The notes under the pieces were generated by a model. That model was given only the letters and a program-made list of their open reading frames with translations, had not been told where the DNA came from and made no database searches. A program made the translations under genes and the position numbers. From Anaerolineales bacterium (GTDB lineage: Bacteria > Chloroflexota > Anaerolineae > 4572-78 > J111), in contig JAAUSP010000330.1 of the NCBI GenBank assembly GCA_012032575.1, positions 1-8,200 of the forward strand: a DNA stretch of 8,200 bases. The letters are read 5' to 3'. Position 1 is the first letter of the stretch, and each line of letters opens with the position of its first letter. Positions 1-7,976 of the stretch are shown here, one piece after another.

Positions 1-48
1 CACTTTACCAATGATCCCGGCCCCGCCGAGAAGAATGATTTTTGTCAT
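1..48 (-). CDS. N-terminus of a Rossmann-fold NAD(P)-binding protein (partial)
   Basis: Read on the minus strand, an ATG at 48-46 opens a frame that runs off the left edge and gives MTKIILLGGAGIIGKV. A hydrophobic beta strand followed by GGAGIIG is the dinucleotide-binding GxGxxG turn found at the very N-terminus of Rossmann-fold oxidoreductases. The GGAG form fits saccharopine-dehydrogenase-like or NAD-dependent epimerase proteins, but 16 residues cannot decide between them. The start is well supported: AGGAGG (complement of 57-62) lies 8 nt upstream. The gene is divergent from the RHH-like/HNH pair and is probably unrelated to the mutase operon. Confidence 0.72.
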   Translation of the reverse strand, partial: MTKIILLGGAGIIGKV

Positions 49-70
49 CAGGTCTGCCTCCTGGGTGAAT

Positions 71-133
71 GGAGATTGGAGATTAGAGATTGGAGATTGG
101 AGATTGAAAATCCAAAATCTAAAATCGTAAATC
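71..133. repeat. Heptanucleotide tandem array (GGAGATT, then NAAAATC-type units)
   Basis: Nine consecutive 7-bp units can be read. Five are GGAGATT with one variant (AGAGATT) at 71-105. They are followed in the same phase by four units of NAAAATC type (GAAAATC, CAAAATC, TAAAATC, GTAAATC) at 106-133. GGAGATT units recur at 7915-7935 and, on the opposite strand, at 8067-8094. The array lies between the divergent gene starts. Heptanucleotide short tandem repeats are known from filamentous cyanobacteria; any relation to those is inference. Confidence 0.85.
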
Positions 134-176
134 GCTTTTATCTTATTCAGATTTCAGGAAATGAACAAATATAGGA

Positions 177-205
177 TTGACAGCCCCTAACGAACAAGTT
201 ATACT
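177..205 (+). promoter_or_regulatory. Sigma-70-type promoter for the RHH-like/HNH pair
   Basis: A perfect -35 box TTGACA (177-182) is separated by exactly 17 nt from a -10 box TATACT (200-205, 5 of 6 consensus). Transcription would start near 212, giving a leader of about 45 nt before the start codon at 258. This is the best promoter match in the window. No obvious palindromic operator overlaps it. Confidence 0.75.
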
Positions 206-257
206 GCCAAAAGAGTAAAAAATTGCCGGTCCTTTTGTATTCAGTGAAGGAGTCGTT

Positions 258-683
258 ATGACTGCTCAAACGATGGCTATTGAAATTCCTCAATCGTTAT
301 ACCGCCGCCTGGAGCGACTGGCTGAACTCAGTCATCGCCCGCTGGAGAATGTGGTTGTTCAAACCCTCAATGCCGGTGTTCCTCCTTTGCCCGACGATTT
401 ACCGATAGAGATGCGAGATGATTTATTGACTTTGGAGATGTTGGACGATGAAGCTTTATGGGAGGTGGCACGAAGTGTGGTCAGCCCGAAACAGCAAGAG
501 GAACATTTTCGGCTGTTAGAAAAGAATCAATCAGGAAAATTGACACTTTCTGAGCAGGCGGAACTGGCCCAGTTTCGCCTGGAAGCTGACCAACTGATGT
601 TGCGTAAAGCATACGCCTACACCTTACTCAAGTGGCGTGGTTATCGGTTGCCCAGTTTGGCCGATTTGGAAGCTCAGGAGTAA
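258..683 (+). CDS. Ribbon-helix-helix-like protein of unknown function, partner of the HNH gene
   Basis: This is a 141-residue soluble, acidic protein. Residues 6-40 look like a ribbon-helix-helix fold: a short strand (MAIEIP), an amphipathic helix (SLYRRLERLAEL) and a second helix (PLENVVVQTLNAG). That is the DNA-binding fold of many antitoxins and small repressors. A charged middle follows, with a helical segment around residues 79-110 (LLEKNQSGKLTLSEQAEL). The C-terminal part contains LMLRKAYAYTLLKWRGYRLP at about residues 112-131. From memory, similar proteins occur next to small HNH genes in Chloroflexi and cyanobacteria, but I cannot check this. The start is set by AAGGAG at 247-252, 5 nt before the ATG. 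The stop overlaps the HNH start as TAATG, so the two are translationally coupled. It could be an antitoxin-like or specificity partner of the nuclease; the function is unknown. Confidence 0.85.
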   Translation: MTAQTMAIEIPQSLYRRLERLAELSHRPLENVVVQTLNAGVPPLPDDLPIEMRDDLLTLEMLDDEALWEVARSVVSPKQQEEHFRLLEKNQSGKLTLSEQAELAQFRLEADQLMLRKAYAYTLLKWRGYRLPSLADLEAQE

Positions 684-1114
684 TGTCCCCATCTGCCTAT
701 ATTTCGGTCGAACTCCGGCGGCAAGTACGAACCGATGCTGGCCGCCGTTGTGGCTATTGCCGTAGTTCTGAGATGCTGACCGGAATGCCTCTGGAAATCG
801 AACATATCATTCCCCAGGCTGCCGGTGGCCCAACTGCACGAGAAAACCTCTGGTTGGCTTGTCATCGTTGCAATGAGTTCAAAGCTGACCGCACCCAGGC
901 GGTAGACCCACTCACGGGTGAACCGGCAACTTTATTTAATCCGCGTGTGCAACGTTGGCTTGAGCACTTTACCTGGAGTCCTGATGGCGCTGTTGTCATC
1001 GGCCTCACCCCCGTTGGCCGGGCCACCATCATCGCTTTGCAGCTCAACAATGCTTATGCCGTTGAGGCTCGACGTTTTTGGGTCGAGGCGGGCTGGCATC
1101 CTCCGGCCGATTGA
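683..1114 (+). CDS. HNH endonuclease family protein
   Basis: This is a 143-residue protein with a compact HNH (beta-beta-alpha metal) nuclease core at residues 20-70. C23-G-Y-C26 and C60-H-R-C63 form two CxxC pairs that probably hold a structural zinc. E40-H41-I-I-P-Q carries the first HNH histidine, the ENLWLAC segment the central asparagine (N55), and H-R-C-N-E-F-K-A-D (residues 61-69) the end of the motif. Known members are metal-dependent DNA nickases or nucleases in restriction, mobile elements and defence. The substrate here is unknown. The region after residue 75 (DPLTGEPATLFNPRVQRW) is typical of the small stand-alone HNH proteins seen beside RHH-like genes. The ATG at 683 overlaps the upstream stop (TAATG). 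AGGAG at 676-680 is only 2 nt away, so translation probably relies on reinitiation. A GTG at 632 would extend the frame by 17 residues into the upstream gene and is unlikely. Confidence 0.88.
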   Translation: MSPSAYISVELRRQVRTDAGRRCGYCRSSEMLTGMPLEIEHIIPQAAGGPTARENLWLACHRCNEFKADRTQAVDPLTGEPATLFNPRVQRWLEHFTWSPDGAVVIGLTPVGRATIIALQLNNAYAVEARRFWVEAGWHPPAD

Positions 1115-1152
1115 GTTTCCTTTTGACGATGTACTCCAAAATGTAAAACTTA

Positions 1153-1169
1153 ATAATGAGCTTCATTAT
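1153..1169 (+). other. Small AT-rich hairpin after the HNH gene
   Basis: ATAATGA (1153-1159) and TCATTAT (1163-1169) form a perfect 7-bp stem with a 3-nt loop (GCT), 38 nt after the HNH stop and ahead of the strong terminator. It has no T tract of its own. It may help protect the mRNA end or may be chance in AT-rich DNA. Confidence 0.4.
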
Positions 1170-1197
1170 CAAATATAAATAGCCGGCCAAACCCAAG

Positions 1198-1229
1198 GCC
1201 CGGTCCCTCGCGGATCGGGCTTTTTTATT
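1198..1229 (+). terminator. Intrinsic terminator of the RHH-like/HNH unit
   Basis: GCCCGGTCC (1198-1206) pairs with GGATCGGGC (1212-1220) in a 9-bp GC-rich stem with one G-U pair and a 5-nt loop. TTTTTTATT (1221-1229) follows at once. This is a textbook Rho-independent terminator about 85 nt after the HNH stop. It separates this unit from the mutase operon. Confidence 0.9.
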
Positions 1230-1322
1230 GGGGCGATTGTACCGGTTTTCCAAACCCGGACATAGCGGAACCCTATAAATTTAACGCAAGAGGCGCAATC
1301 GTTTTTAAGGCGATGATTTCTG

Positions 1323-1419
1323 TTTCGGCCCCTGAGAAACGGACTGGTGCGTGATGCGTGATGCGGACTTTTTACGCATCACGCATCACGCATCACTTTT
1401 ATCCATCAACGGGCCGAAA
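1323..1419. repeat. Nested inverted repeat with heptamer-repeat arms
   Basis: The inner stem pairs 1348-1365 with 1375-1392: 18 perfect base pairs around a 9-nt loop. Its arms are heptamer tandems, TGCGTGA units on the left and ACGCATC repeated three times on the right (1374-1394). An outer perfect 9-bp inverted repeat, TTTCGGCCC (1323-1331) and GGGCCGAAA (1411-1419), flanks it almost concentrically. The TGCGTGA unit resembles the TGCGTGT unit of the hairpin at 7977-8036. There is no coding potential. It could form a cruciform in DNA or a hairpin in RNA. Confidence 0.85.
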
Positions 1420-1482
1420 TGAAAATCAAGGCCGGTACTAATCGGGAAGCATGACCTATCTAAACTGTGACATTTGGCACTT

Positions 1483-1535
1483 GTGAGGGGGGGAGTTGAA
1501 CCCTATCATGGAAAAAGATTTTCGCCCCCCTTCAC
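1483..1535. repeat. G-run/C-run stem with inner hairpin
   Basis: GTGAGGGGGGG (1483-1493) can pair with CCCCCCTTCAC (1525-1535) in an 11-bp stem containing one G-U pair. The 31-nt loop holds a second small stem, GAAAA (1511-1515) with TTTTC (1519-1523). The structure could be a folded RNA element or a degenerate repeat. No known RNA family is recognised. Confidence 0.5.
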
Positions 1536-1553
1536 CATCCGAATAGCGAGAAT

Positions 1554-1582
1554 TTGGGCAGAGTTCAGGCACGGGTTATAAT
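1554..1582 (+). promoter_or_regulatory. Possible promoter (perfect -10, weak -35)
   Basis: TATAAT at 1577-1582 is a perfect -10 box. TTGGGC at 1554-1559, 17 nt upstream, matches only the TTG of the -35 consensus. If used, it would give a leader of about 320 nt before mutA that contains both downstream hairpins. This rests on box matching alone. Confidence 0.3.
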
Positions 1583-1652
1583 AGTCGCCCCTGCCTCCTG
1601 AAGTGTGCCTGTTATACTTGGCACGGCCATAAAATTAAGGTTTACTGCTTTA

Positions 1653-1737
1653 ATGGGACGCGGATTAACGCGGATCATACGGATAAAAGTAAAACGACAA
1701 CTAAAAATCCGTCTAATCCGTGCGATCCGTGTCCCAT
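1653..1737. repeat. Imperfect hairpin with CGGAT repeats at about 10-bp period
   Basis: ATGGGAC (1653-1659) pairs with GTCCCAT (1731-1737). Inside it, three CGGAT copies (1661, 1671, 1680) face three ATCCG copies (1725, 1716, 1707) in register with a one-base offset. The left arm has a spacing of 10 then 9 bp and the right arm 9 bp. The result is a long broken stem with a loop of about 22 nt. It is non-coding and resembles the other tandem-in-arm hairpins. Confidence 0.75.
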
Positions 1738-1758
1738 AAAATATTAAGATTATGACCG

Positions 1759-1788
1759 TTGTCAGTATAGCATGTTCCAACCGATAAG
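1759..1788 (+). promoter_or_regulatory. Possible mut operon promoter
   Basis: TTGTCA at 1759-1764 (5 of 6 to the -35 consensus) is followed after 18 nt by GATAAG at 1783-1788 (4 of 6 to the -10 consensus). Transcription would start near 1795 and give a leader of about 115 nt that includes the decamer hairpin just before the ribosome binding site. It is the nearest reasonable candidate upstream of mutA, but weak. Confidence 0.3.
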
Positions 1789-1818
1789 CTCGTTTTGAAA
1801 CACGAAGCGTGAAAATCA

Positions 1819-1888
1819 GGGGAACTTAGGGGAACTCATTGGAACTCATCCCCCAGTTCCCACGAGTTCCCATGAGTTCCTACGAGTT
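1819..1888. repeat. Decamer repeat hairpin in the mutA leader
   Basis: Three decamers of GGGGAACTCA type on the left (1819-1828, 1829-1838, 1839-1848) are followed by three inverted decamers of AGTTCCCAYG type on the right (1855-1864, 1865-1874, 1875-1884) plus AGTT (1885-1888). The arms fold on each other in blocks of 6-7 bp (GGAACT/AGTTCC) separated by mismatches. The structure ends 6 nt before the AAGGAGG of mutA, so if transcribed it would sit directly against the ribosome binding site. Confidence 0.85.
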
Positions 1889-1894
1889 ATTTAC

Positions 1895-1901
1895 AAGGAG
1901 G
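1895..1901 (+). promoter_or_regulatory. Ribosome binding site of mutA
   Basis: AAGGAGG lies 7 nt before the ATG at 1909. It is close to the ideal Shine-Dalgarno match and spacing, and fixes the start of mutA. The decamer hairpin ends just upstream. Confidence 0.9.
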
Positions 1902-1908
1902 ATTATTT

Positions 1909-4068
1909 ATGGCAAACCAAGAGCAGCCCACTTCGGGCAAGGGGAGGCTGTTAAGCGAATTTACAGCCCCCTCCTATGAAGCCTGGCGTCAGGCGGCCGA
2001 ACAGACCCTCAAAGGCGTGCCCTTTGAGAAAAAGCTGATCGGCAAAACCTACGAAGGGATTGATTTGCAGCCCATGTACCGGCAGGAAGATGTCGCCGGT
2101 GTGGCTCACGTCAATTCCTGGCCGGGCGCTTTCCCCTTTGTGCGGGGCAGCCACGCTTCCGGCTACGCCGCCGAGCCGTGGCTTATCTCGCAAGAACTGC
2201 CCTACAGCACCCCGGAAGAATTTAATCAGGCCGCCCGGCACGACCTCGAACGCGGTCAGACGGCCCTGACCCTTATTCTGGATACGGCCACTTTGCTGGG
2301 CCACGATCCCGATGAGGCCAGGGCCGGCGATGTGGGACAGGGAGGCGTCTCTATCGCTACGGTGGATGACCTGGCCAAAGCGCTGACCGGGATTGACCTG
2401 GAACAGACGCCGCTTTATGTGCGGGCCACCTCGGCGGCGCTGCCGACCACCGCGGTGCTGATGGCCCTGGTGCGGCGGCAAAAGAAGGCGGTTGACAAAC
2501 TGCGCGGCGGCATCGAGATGGACCCGCTGGGCATCCTGGCCGAATCGGGGGCGTATCCTCGCTCGCTGGCGGGCGGGTATGACCGTATGGCCCAGCTTAT
2601 CGGGTGGGCCAAAGCCAACGCCCCGCACCTGCACATGGTCACAGTTCACAGCCAACCTTATCACGACAGTGGGGCACATGCCGTGCAGGAATTGGCTTTT
2701 GTGCTGGCGACGGCGGTTGAATATGTGCGCGAGATGCTGGCCCGCAACCTGGACATTGATGATGTGGCTCCCCGCATCCGCTTCTCCTTCTCGGTTGGTG
2801 CCAACTATTTTATGGAAGTCGCCAAGCTGCGAGCGGCCCGGCTGCTCTGGGCCAAAGTGGTCGAAGCCTTCGGCGGCAGTGCCGACTCCCAGAAGATGGC
2901 CCTGCATGTCCGCACCTCGGCCTACAACAAAACCATATATGATCCGTATGTCAACATGCTGCGCACCACCACCGAAGCGTTTGCCGGCGTGGTCGGCGGC
3001 TGCGACAGTTTGCATGTCGGCTGTTTTGACGAAGCCATTGGCCTGCCCGATGAATTTTCGCGGCGCATCGCCCGCAATACCCAGATCATTTTGCAGCAGG
3101 AAAGCCACCTGACCCGGGTGATTGACCCGGCGGGCGGCTCGTGGTATGTCGAAAAGCTGACCGACGACGTGGCCCGCAAAGCCTGGGCCTTGTTCCAGGA
3201 GATCGAGCAGCAGGGCGGCATGGGCGCGGCGCTGGCTGCCGGTTTTCCGCAGGCGCAGGTGGCTAAAACCGCCGAACAGCGGCTGGCCAACCTTGATTTT
3301 CGCCGCGATGTGCTGGTGGGGACCAATCAGTACCCCAATCTCAAAGAAAGCCAGATCGAAACCCGCGCACCCGATTATGAAACCCTGGGCAAAAAACGCG
3401 CCGCTCACATTGGCGAATACCGCACCGCGCTGGACGACCAGGCCAGTATCGCGGTTATGGAAAAACTGACCAATATCCTCAATGCCAGCCCCGAACAGGG
3501 AGTCGAAATGGCTATTGAGGCGGCTCTGGCTGGGGCCACCCTGGGTGAAATTGCCCGGACGCTGCGCCAGGGCGATGAAACGCAGACGACGGTGACGCCC
3601 CTGCGTACCCATCGCCTGGCCGAACGGTTTGAGTCGCTGCGCCAGGCCGCCGAAGCTGTTCAGGCTAAAACCGGCAGCCGGCCCAAAGTTTTCCTGGCCA
3701 ACATGGGGCCAATCCCGCAGCACAAAGGCCGGGCCGACTTCTCGACCGGTTTCTTCCAGGTGGGCGGCTTTGAGGTTATCAACAACGATGGTTTTGCTAC
3801 GGTTGAGAGCGCGGCCCAGGCTGCCCTCGCCTCCGGTGCGCCCATCGTCGTTATCTGCTCCACCGACGACACCTACCCCGAACTGGTCCCCCCGCTGACC
3901 CAACAAATCAAAGCGGCCAAGCCAGACACGCTGGTGATCCTGGCCGGTTATCCCGCCGACCAGATCGAGGCGCACCGCGCCGCCGGGGTGGATGATTTTA
4001 TCCATCTGCGGGCCAATGTGGTGGAATTGTTGTCGAACTTGCAGCAGAAGCTAGGTGTAGGAGCCTGA
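1909..4068 (+). CDS. mutA: Methylmalonyl-CoA mutase small (beta, non-catalytic) subunit
   Basis: This 719-residue protein is the partner of MutB in the heterodimer that interconverts (R)-methylmalonyl-CoA and succinyl-CoA in the cytoplasm. Residues of roughly 20-540 form the mutase TIM-barrel domain and 590-719 a cobalamin-binding-like flavodoxin domain. The catalytic features are lost, as in known small subunits. The tyrosine of MutB (RQYAGF) is replaced by E96 (SQELPY), the MutB GYH catalytic segment reads S-Q-P at 248-250, and the cobalt motif DxHxxG is degraded to P603-Q-H605-K-G-R608. The histidine remains without its aspartate or final glycine. The protein still aligns along its whole length, for example [18 protein letters not shown] and [14 protein letters not shown]. 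Length is normal for the family (about 620-720). It overlaps the mutB start by one base. Expression is probably matched to mutB by coupling. Confidence 0.95.
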   Translation: MANQEQPTSGKGRLLSEFTAPSYEAWRQAAEQTLKGVPFEKKLIGKTYEGIDLQPMYRQEDVAGVAHVNSWPGAFPFVRGSHASGYAAEPWLISQELPYSTPEEFNQAARHDLERGQTALTLILDTATLLGHDPDEARAGDVGQGGVSIATVDDLAKALTGIDLEQTPLYVRATSAALPTTAVLMALVRRQKKAVDKLRGGIEMDPLGILAESGAYPRSLAGGYDRMAQLIGWAKANAPHLHMVTVHSQPYHDSGAHAVQELAFVLATAVEYVREMLARNLDIDDVAPRIRFSFSVGANYFMEVAKLRAARLLWAKVVEAFGGSADSQKMALHVRTSAYNKTIYDPYVNMLRTTTEAFAGVVGGCDSLHVGCFDEAIGLPDEFSRRIARNTQIILQQESHLTRVIDPAGGSWYVEKLTDDVARKAWALFQEIEQQGGMGAALAAGFPQAQVAKTAEQRLANLDFRRDVLVGTNQYPNLKESQIETRAPDYETLGKKRAAHIGEYRTALDDQASIAVMEKLTNILNASPEQGVEMAIEAALAGATLGEIARTLRQGDETQTTVTPLRTHRLAERFESLRQAAEAVQAKTGSRPKVFLANMGPIPQHKGRADFSTGFFQVGGFEVINNDGFATVESAAQAALASGAPIVVICSTDDTYPELVPPLTQQIKAAKPDTLVILAGYPADQIEAHRAAGVDDFIHLRANVVELLSNLQQKLGVGA

Positions 4069-6258
4069 TGATGAGCAAAAATCCTGATTTTACCAAGTTG
4101 GATTTCGACGCCGGCTATCCCGCAGTGGATGAAAAAAGCTGGCGTGAGCAGTTTGAAAAAGAAACCGGCATGCCAGTGGAAGAATTTGTCTGGAAAACGA
4201 TGGAGCAGATTGACGTCAAGCCGCTCTATACCGGGGCCGACACCCAAAATCTGGAGCACCAGGGCTACGTGGCCGGGCTGCCACCGTTTCTGCGCGGCCC
4301 CTACCCGACCATGTACGTCACCCGCCCCTGGACGGTGCGCCAATACGCCGGCTTCTCCACGGCTGAAGAGAGCAACGCTTTCTATCGCCGCAACCTGGCC
4401 GCCGGGCAGAAAGGGCTGTCCATCGCCTTTGACCTGGCCACCCACCGGGGCTACGACTCGGAGCATCCGCGCGTGGTCGGCGATGTCGGCAAAGCCGGGG
4501 TGGCGATTGACTCCATTCTGGACATGAACATCCTGTTCGACGGGATTCCCCTAGACCAGATGTCGGTCTCGATGACCATGAACGGCGCGGTTTTGCCGGT
4601 CCTGGCTTTTTACATCGTTGCCGCCGAAGAGCAGGGAGTCAAACACGCCCAGTTGACCGGCACCATCCAGAACGATATTCTCAAAGAATACATGGTGCGC
4701 AACACCTACATCTACCCGCCCGAACCTTCGATGCGGATCATCGGCGATATTTTTGCCTTTACCTCCCAGAATATGCCCAAGTTCAACAGCATCAGCATCT
4801 CCGGCTACCACATGCAGGAAGCCGGGGCCACCGCCGACCTGGAACTGGCCTACACCCTGGCCGACGGGGTGGAGTATGTGCGCACTGGCCTCAAAGCGGG
4901 CATGGACATTGACAGCTTTGCCCCGCGCCTGTCCTTCTTCTGGGCCATTGGCATGAACTACTTTATGGAAATCGCCAAAATGCGGGCGGGCCGGCTGCTG
5001 TGGGCCAAGCTGATCAAGCAGTTCAACCCCAAAAAGGACGGCTCGATGTCGCTGCGGACTCACTCCCAAACGTCGGGCTGGAGCCTGACCGAGCAGGACC
5101 CGTTCAACAATGTGGCCCGGACCTGCATCGAGGCGATGGCTGCCGCTCTGGGGCACACCCAATCGCTGCACACCAACTCGCTGGACGAGGCCATTGCCCT
5201 GCCGACCGATTTCTCGGCCCGGATTGCCCGCAATACCCAGCTTTACCTGCAAGACGAAACCGGCATCTGCCGGGTGGTTGATCCCTGGGGCGGCTCCTTC
5301 TACGTCGAAGCCCTGACCGATGCGCTTATGCACCGCGCCTGGGAGCATATCCAGGAAGTCGAGTCGCTGGGCGGGATGGCCAAGGCCATCGAGACCGGCC
5401 TGCCCAAGATGCGCATCGAAGAGGCGGCGGCCCGGCGGCAGGCGCACATTGACTCCGGCAAGGAAACGATTGTCGGCGTCAATCGCTATCGCCTCGATAA
5501 AGAAGAACCGATTGAAATTTTGGAAGTGGATAATACCGCCGTGCGCCACGCTCAACTTGAACGGCTGGCCCGGCTGCGGGCAAATCGGGATGAGGCCCGC
5601 GTCAACGCCGCGCTGAATGCGCTGACCGAGGCGGCCGAGACCAGCCAGGGCAATCTGCTGGACCTGGCTATCGAGGCGGCTCGCGCCCGCGCCAGCCTGG
5701 GCGAGATTTCCAGTTCTCTGGAAAAGGTCTATGGCCGGCACAAGGCTATCATCCGCTCGATTACCGGCATCTACAGCAGCGAGTTTGGCGAAGAGGAAGA
5801 AATCGCCGTGGTCCGGCGCATGGCCGACGAATTTGAGGAGTTGGAAGGCCGCCGCCCGCGCATCCTGGTCGCCAAGATGGGCCAGGACGGCCACGACCGG
5901 GGAGCCAAGGTCATCGCCACGGCCTTTGCCGATATGGGCTTTGACGTGGACATAGGCCCGCTCTTCCAGACCCCCGAAGAAACCGCCCGCCAGGCCGTCG
6001 AAAATGACGTGCATGTGGTCGGCTTCAGCTCGCTGGCCGCCGGGCACAAAACACTGCTGCCACAACTGGTCGAGGAGTTGAAGAAACTGGACCGCGAAGA
6101 CATTATGGTGGTTGTGGGCGGGGTCATCCCGGCCCAGGATTATGAGTATCTGCGGGCGAATGGGGCTTCGGCCATTTTTGGGCCGGGGACCATTATTCCC
6201 ATCGCCGCGCAAAAGGTGGTTGAGGAATTGAAGCGTCGGGTTGCCCCTTTGCTTGACC

Positions 6259-6266
<8 letters not shown>
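4068..6266 (+). CDS. mutB: Methylmalonyl-CoA mutase large (alpha, catalytic) subunit
   Basis: This 732-residue adenosylcobalamin-dependent mutase rearranges (R)-methylmalonyl-CoA to succinyl-CoA in the cytoplasm. The substrate-binding TIM barrel covers about residues 20-560 and the B12-binding domain about 595-732. The catalytic residues known from the Propionibacterium enzyme are visible: Y93 in RQYAGFS, R211 in VRNTYI, and Y247-H248 in [10 protein letters not shown]. The base-off/His-on motif D607-G-H609-D-R-G612 supplies the lower cobalt ligand. GGVIPAQDY and the C-terminal GPGT segment complete the nucleotide-loop pocket. The length matches the family (about 728). Two adjacent ATGs (4068 and 4071) are possible starts. 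AGGAG at 4059-4063 lies 4 nt from the first and 7 nt from the second, so 4071 may be the one used. The 8-bp overlap with meaB at the 3' end implies coupled translation. Confidence 0.97.
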
Positions 6267-7409
<1,143 letters not shown>

Positions 7410-7444
7410 TCCCAGTGATGGAGTTTAGACACCGATATTAAAGA

Positions 7445-7476
7445 TGGAGTCAAACGGCTTAAGCCGTTTGACTCCA
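7445..7476. repeat. Perfect 32-bp palindrome between meaB and mce
   Basis: Each arm is 16 bp (TGGAGTCAAACGGCTT) and the copies meet at TTAA with no spacer. It forms a 14-bp stem with a 4-nt loop in RNA. GATGGAGT at its left edge is also found at 7417-7424. A following T tract is absent (GTAAATTATTTTCAG), so it is not a classic terminator. It may attenuate read-through, protect the upstream mRNA or bind a dimeric regulator. Confidence 0.9.
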
Positions 7477-7490
7477 GTAAATTATTTTCA

Positions 7491-7497
7491 GAGAGGA
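7491..7497 (+). promoter_or_regulatory. Ribosome binding site of mce
   Basis: GAGAGGA ends 4 nt before the ATG at 7502 and supports that start. It lies 14 nt after the end of the palindrome. Confidence 0.7.
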
Positions 7498-7501
7498 ATC
7501 A

Positions 7502-7912
7502 ATGAGTACCAAATTAAATCATATCGCTATCGTTGTGGAAGATATAGATAAAGCTGTTGCCGTCTATCGAGATGCCATTGGCCTGCCGCTCTCGGCGGTC
7601 CATGAGGAACCGGCGGAAGCCGTTAAGGTGGCTTATTTCCCCACCGCAACCGGCGAAGTCGAATTGATCCAGCCGACCACGGCGGACTCCGGGGTAGCCA
7701 AGTATCTGGCTAAAAAAGGCGAGGGCATGCACCACGTCTGCCTGGAAGTGGACAACATCGAAGAGACGGTTCAGGCCATGACCGCCAAAGGGATGGAAGT
7801 GCTGGGCCTCATCCGCACCAACACCCGCGGCGACCGCTACATCTTCATCCATCCCAAATCGGCTCACGGTGTTTTGATTGAACTTTACGAGCCAGCCGGG
7901 CGCAACGGCTAA
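7502..7912 (+). CDS. mce: Methylmalonyl-CoA epimerase
   Basis: This 136-residue vicinal-oxygen-chelate (glyoxalase-fold) metalloenzyme interconverts (S)- and (R)-methylmalonyl-CoA, supplying the isomer used by MutA/MutB. Two betaalphabetabetabeta modules are visible. The first starts at L5-N-H7-I-A-I and runs to VELIQP (53-58). The second starts at M76-H-H78-V-C-L and runs to V124-L-I-E127-L. H7, Q57 or E54, H78 and E127 are the likely metal ligands, matching the family pattern His-Gln-His-Glu. The segment GEGMHHVCLEVDNIEE is highly typical of bacterial epimerases. Length is normal (about 130-150 residues). It follows meaB after 92 bp that contain the palindrome, so it may be co-transcribed or partly separated. 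The start is supported by GAGAGGA. Confidence is high because of both the motif pattern and the operon context. Confidence 0.95.
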   Translation: MSTKLNHIAIVVEDIDKAVAVYRDAIGLPLSAVHEEPAEAVKVAYFPTATGEVELIQPTTADSGVAKYLAKKGEGMHHVCLEVDNIEETVQAMTAKGMEVLGLIRTNTRGDRYIFIHPKSAHGVLIELYEPAGRNG

Positions 7913-7914
7913 GA

Positions 7915-7935
7915 TGAGATTGGAGATTGGAGATT
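7915..7935. repeat. GGAGATT heptamer repeat, three units
   Basis: TGAGATT, GGAGATT and GGAGATT follow directly after the mce stop. It is the same unit and strand as the array at 71-105. Confidence 0.85.
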
Positions 7936-7976
7936 CAAGCTTAAAGGCATTTCCAAGAAAATAATTATTCAATATT

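Larger units (their letters stand above)
1230..1908. other. Long gene-free intergenic region upstream of mutA
   Basis: About 680 bp contain no convincing gene. The only frame of note is a 71-codon minus-strand frame (1565-1780) that crosses a hairpin and has no recognisable domain. The stretch is AT-richer than the operon. It holds a nested inverted repeat (1323-1419), a G-run stem (1483-1535), a decamer/nonamer hairpin (1653-1737) and a decamer hairpin (1819-1888), plus two weak promoter candidates. I found no adenosylcobalamin-riboswitch B12 box (GCCACTG-like core) on the plus strand. Confidence 0.7.

Noticed and set aside
71..133. CRISPR-like array
   Set aside because: Units are 7 bp and contiguous with no spacers, so it is a short tandem repeat.
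632..682. GTG start that would extend the HNH protein by 17 residues
   Set aside because: It lies deep inside the upstream gene with no ribosome binding site. The ATG at 683 in TAATG overlap is the natural start.
1475..1545. Possible minus-strand tRNA or tmRNA end (GGGTTCAACTCCC)
   Set aside because: Only a T-arm-like piece exists. No cloverleaf, anticodon arm or CCA end can be drawn, and two of the five T-stem pairs fail.
1565..1780. 71-codon minus-strand frame in the intergenic region
   Set aside because: It crosses the CGGAT hairpin, has no recognisable motif, and no ribosome binding site stands out.
1390..1908. Adenosylcobalamin riboswitch upstream of the B12-dependent mutase
   Set aside because: No B12-box core was found, and the hairpins present are tandem-repeat structures unlike the riboswitch fold.
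1951..4005. 684-codon open frame antisense to mutA
   Set aside because: It is a codon-bias shadow of mutA in GC-rich DNA. It lacks domain signatures, and mutA itself aligns along its full length to the mutase family.
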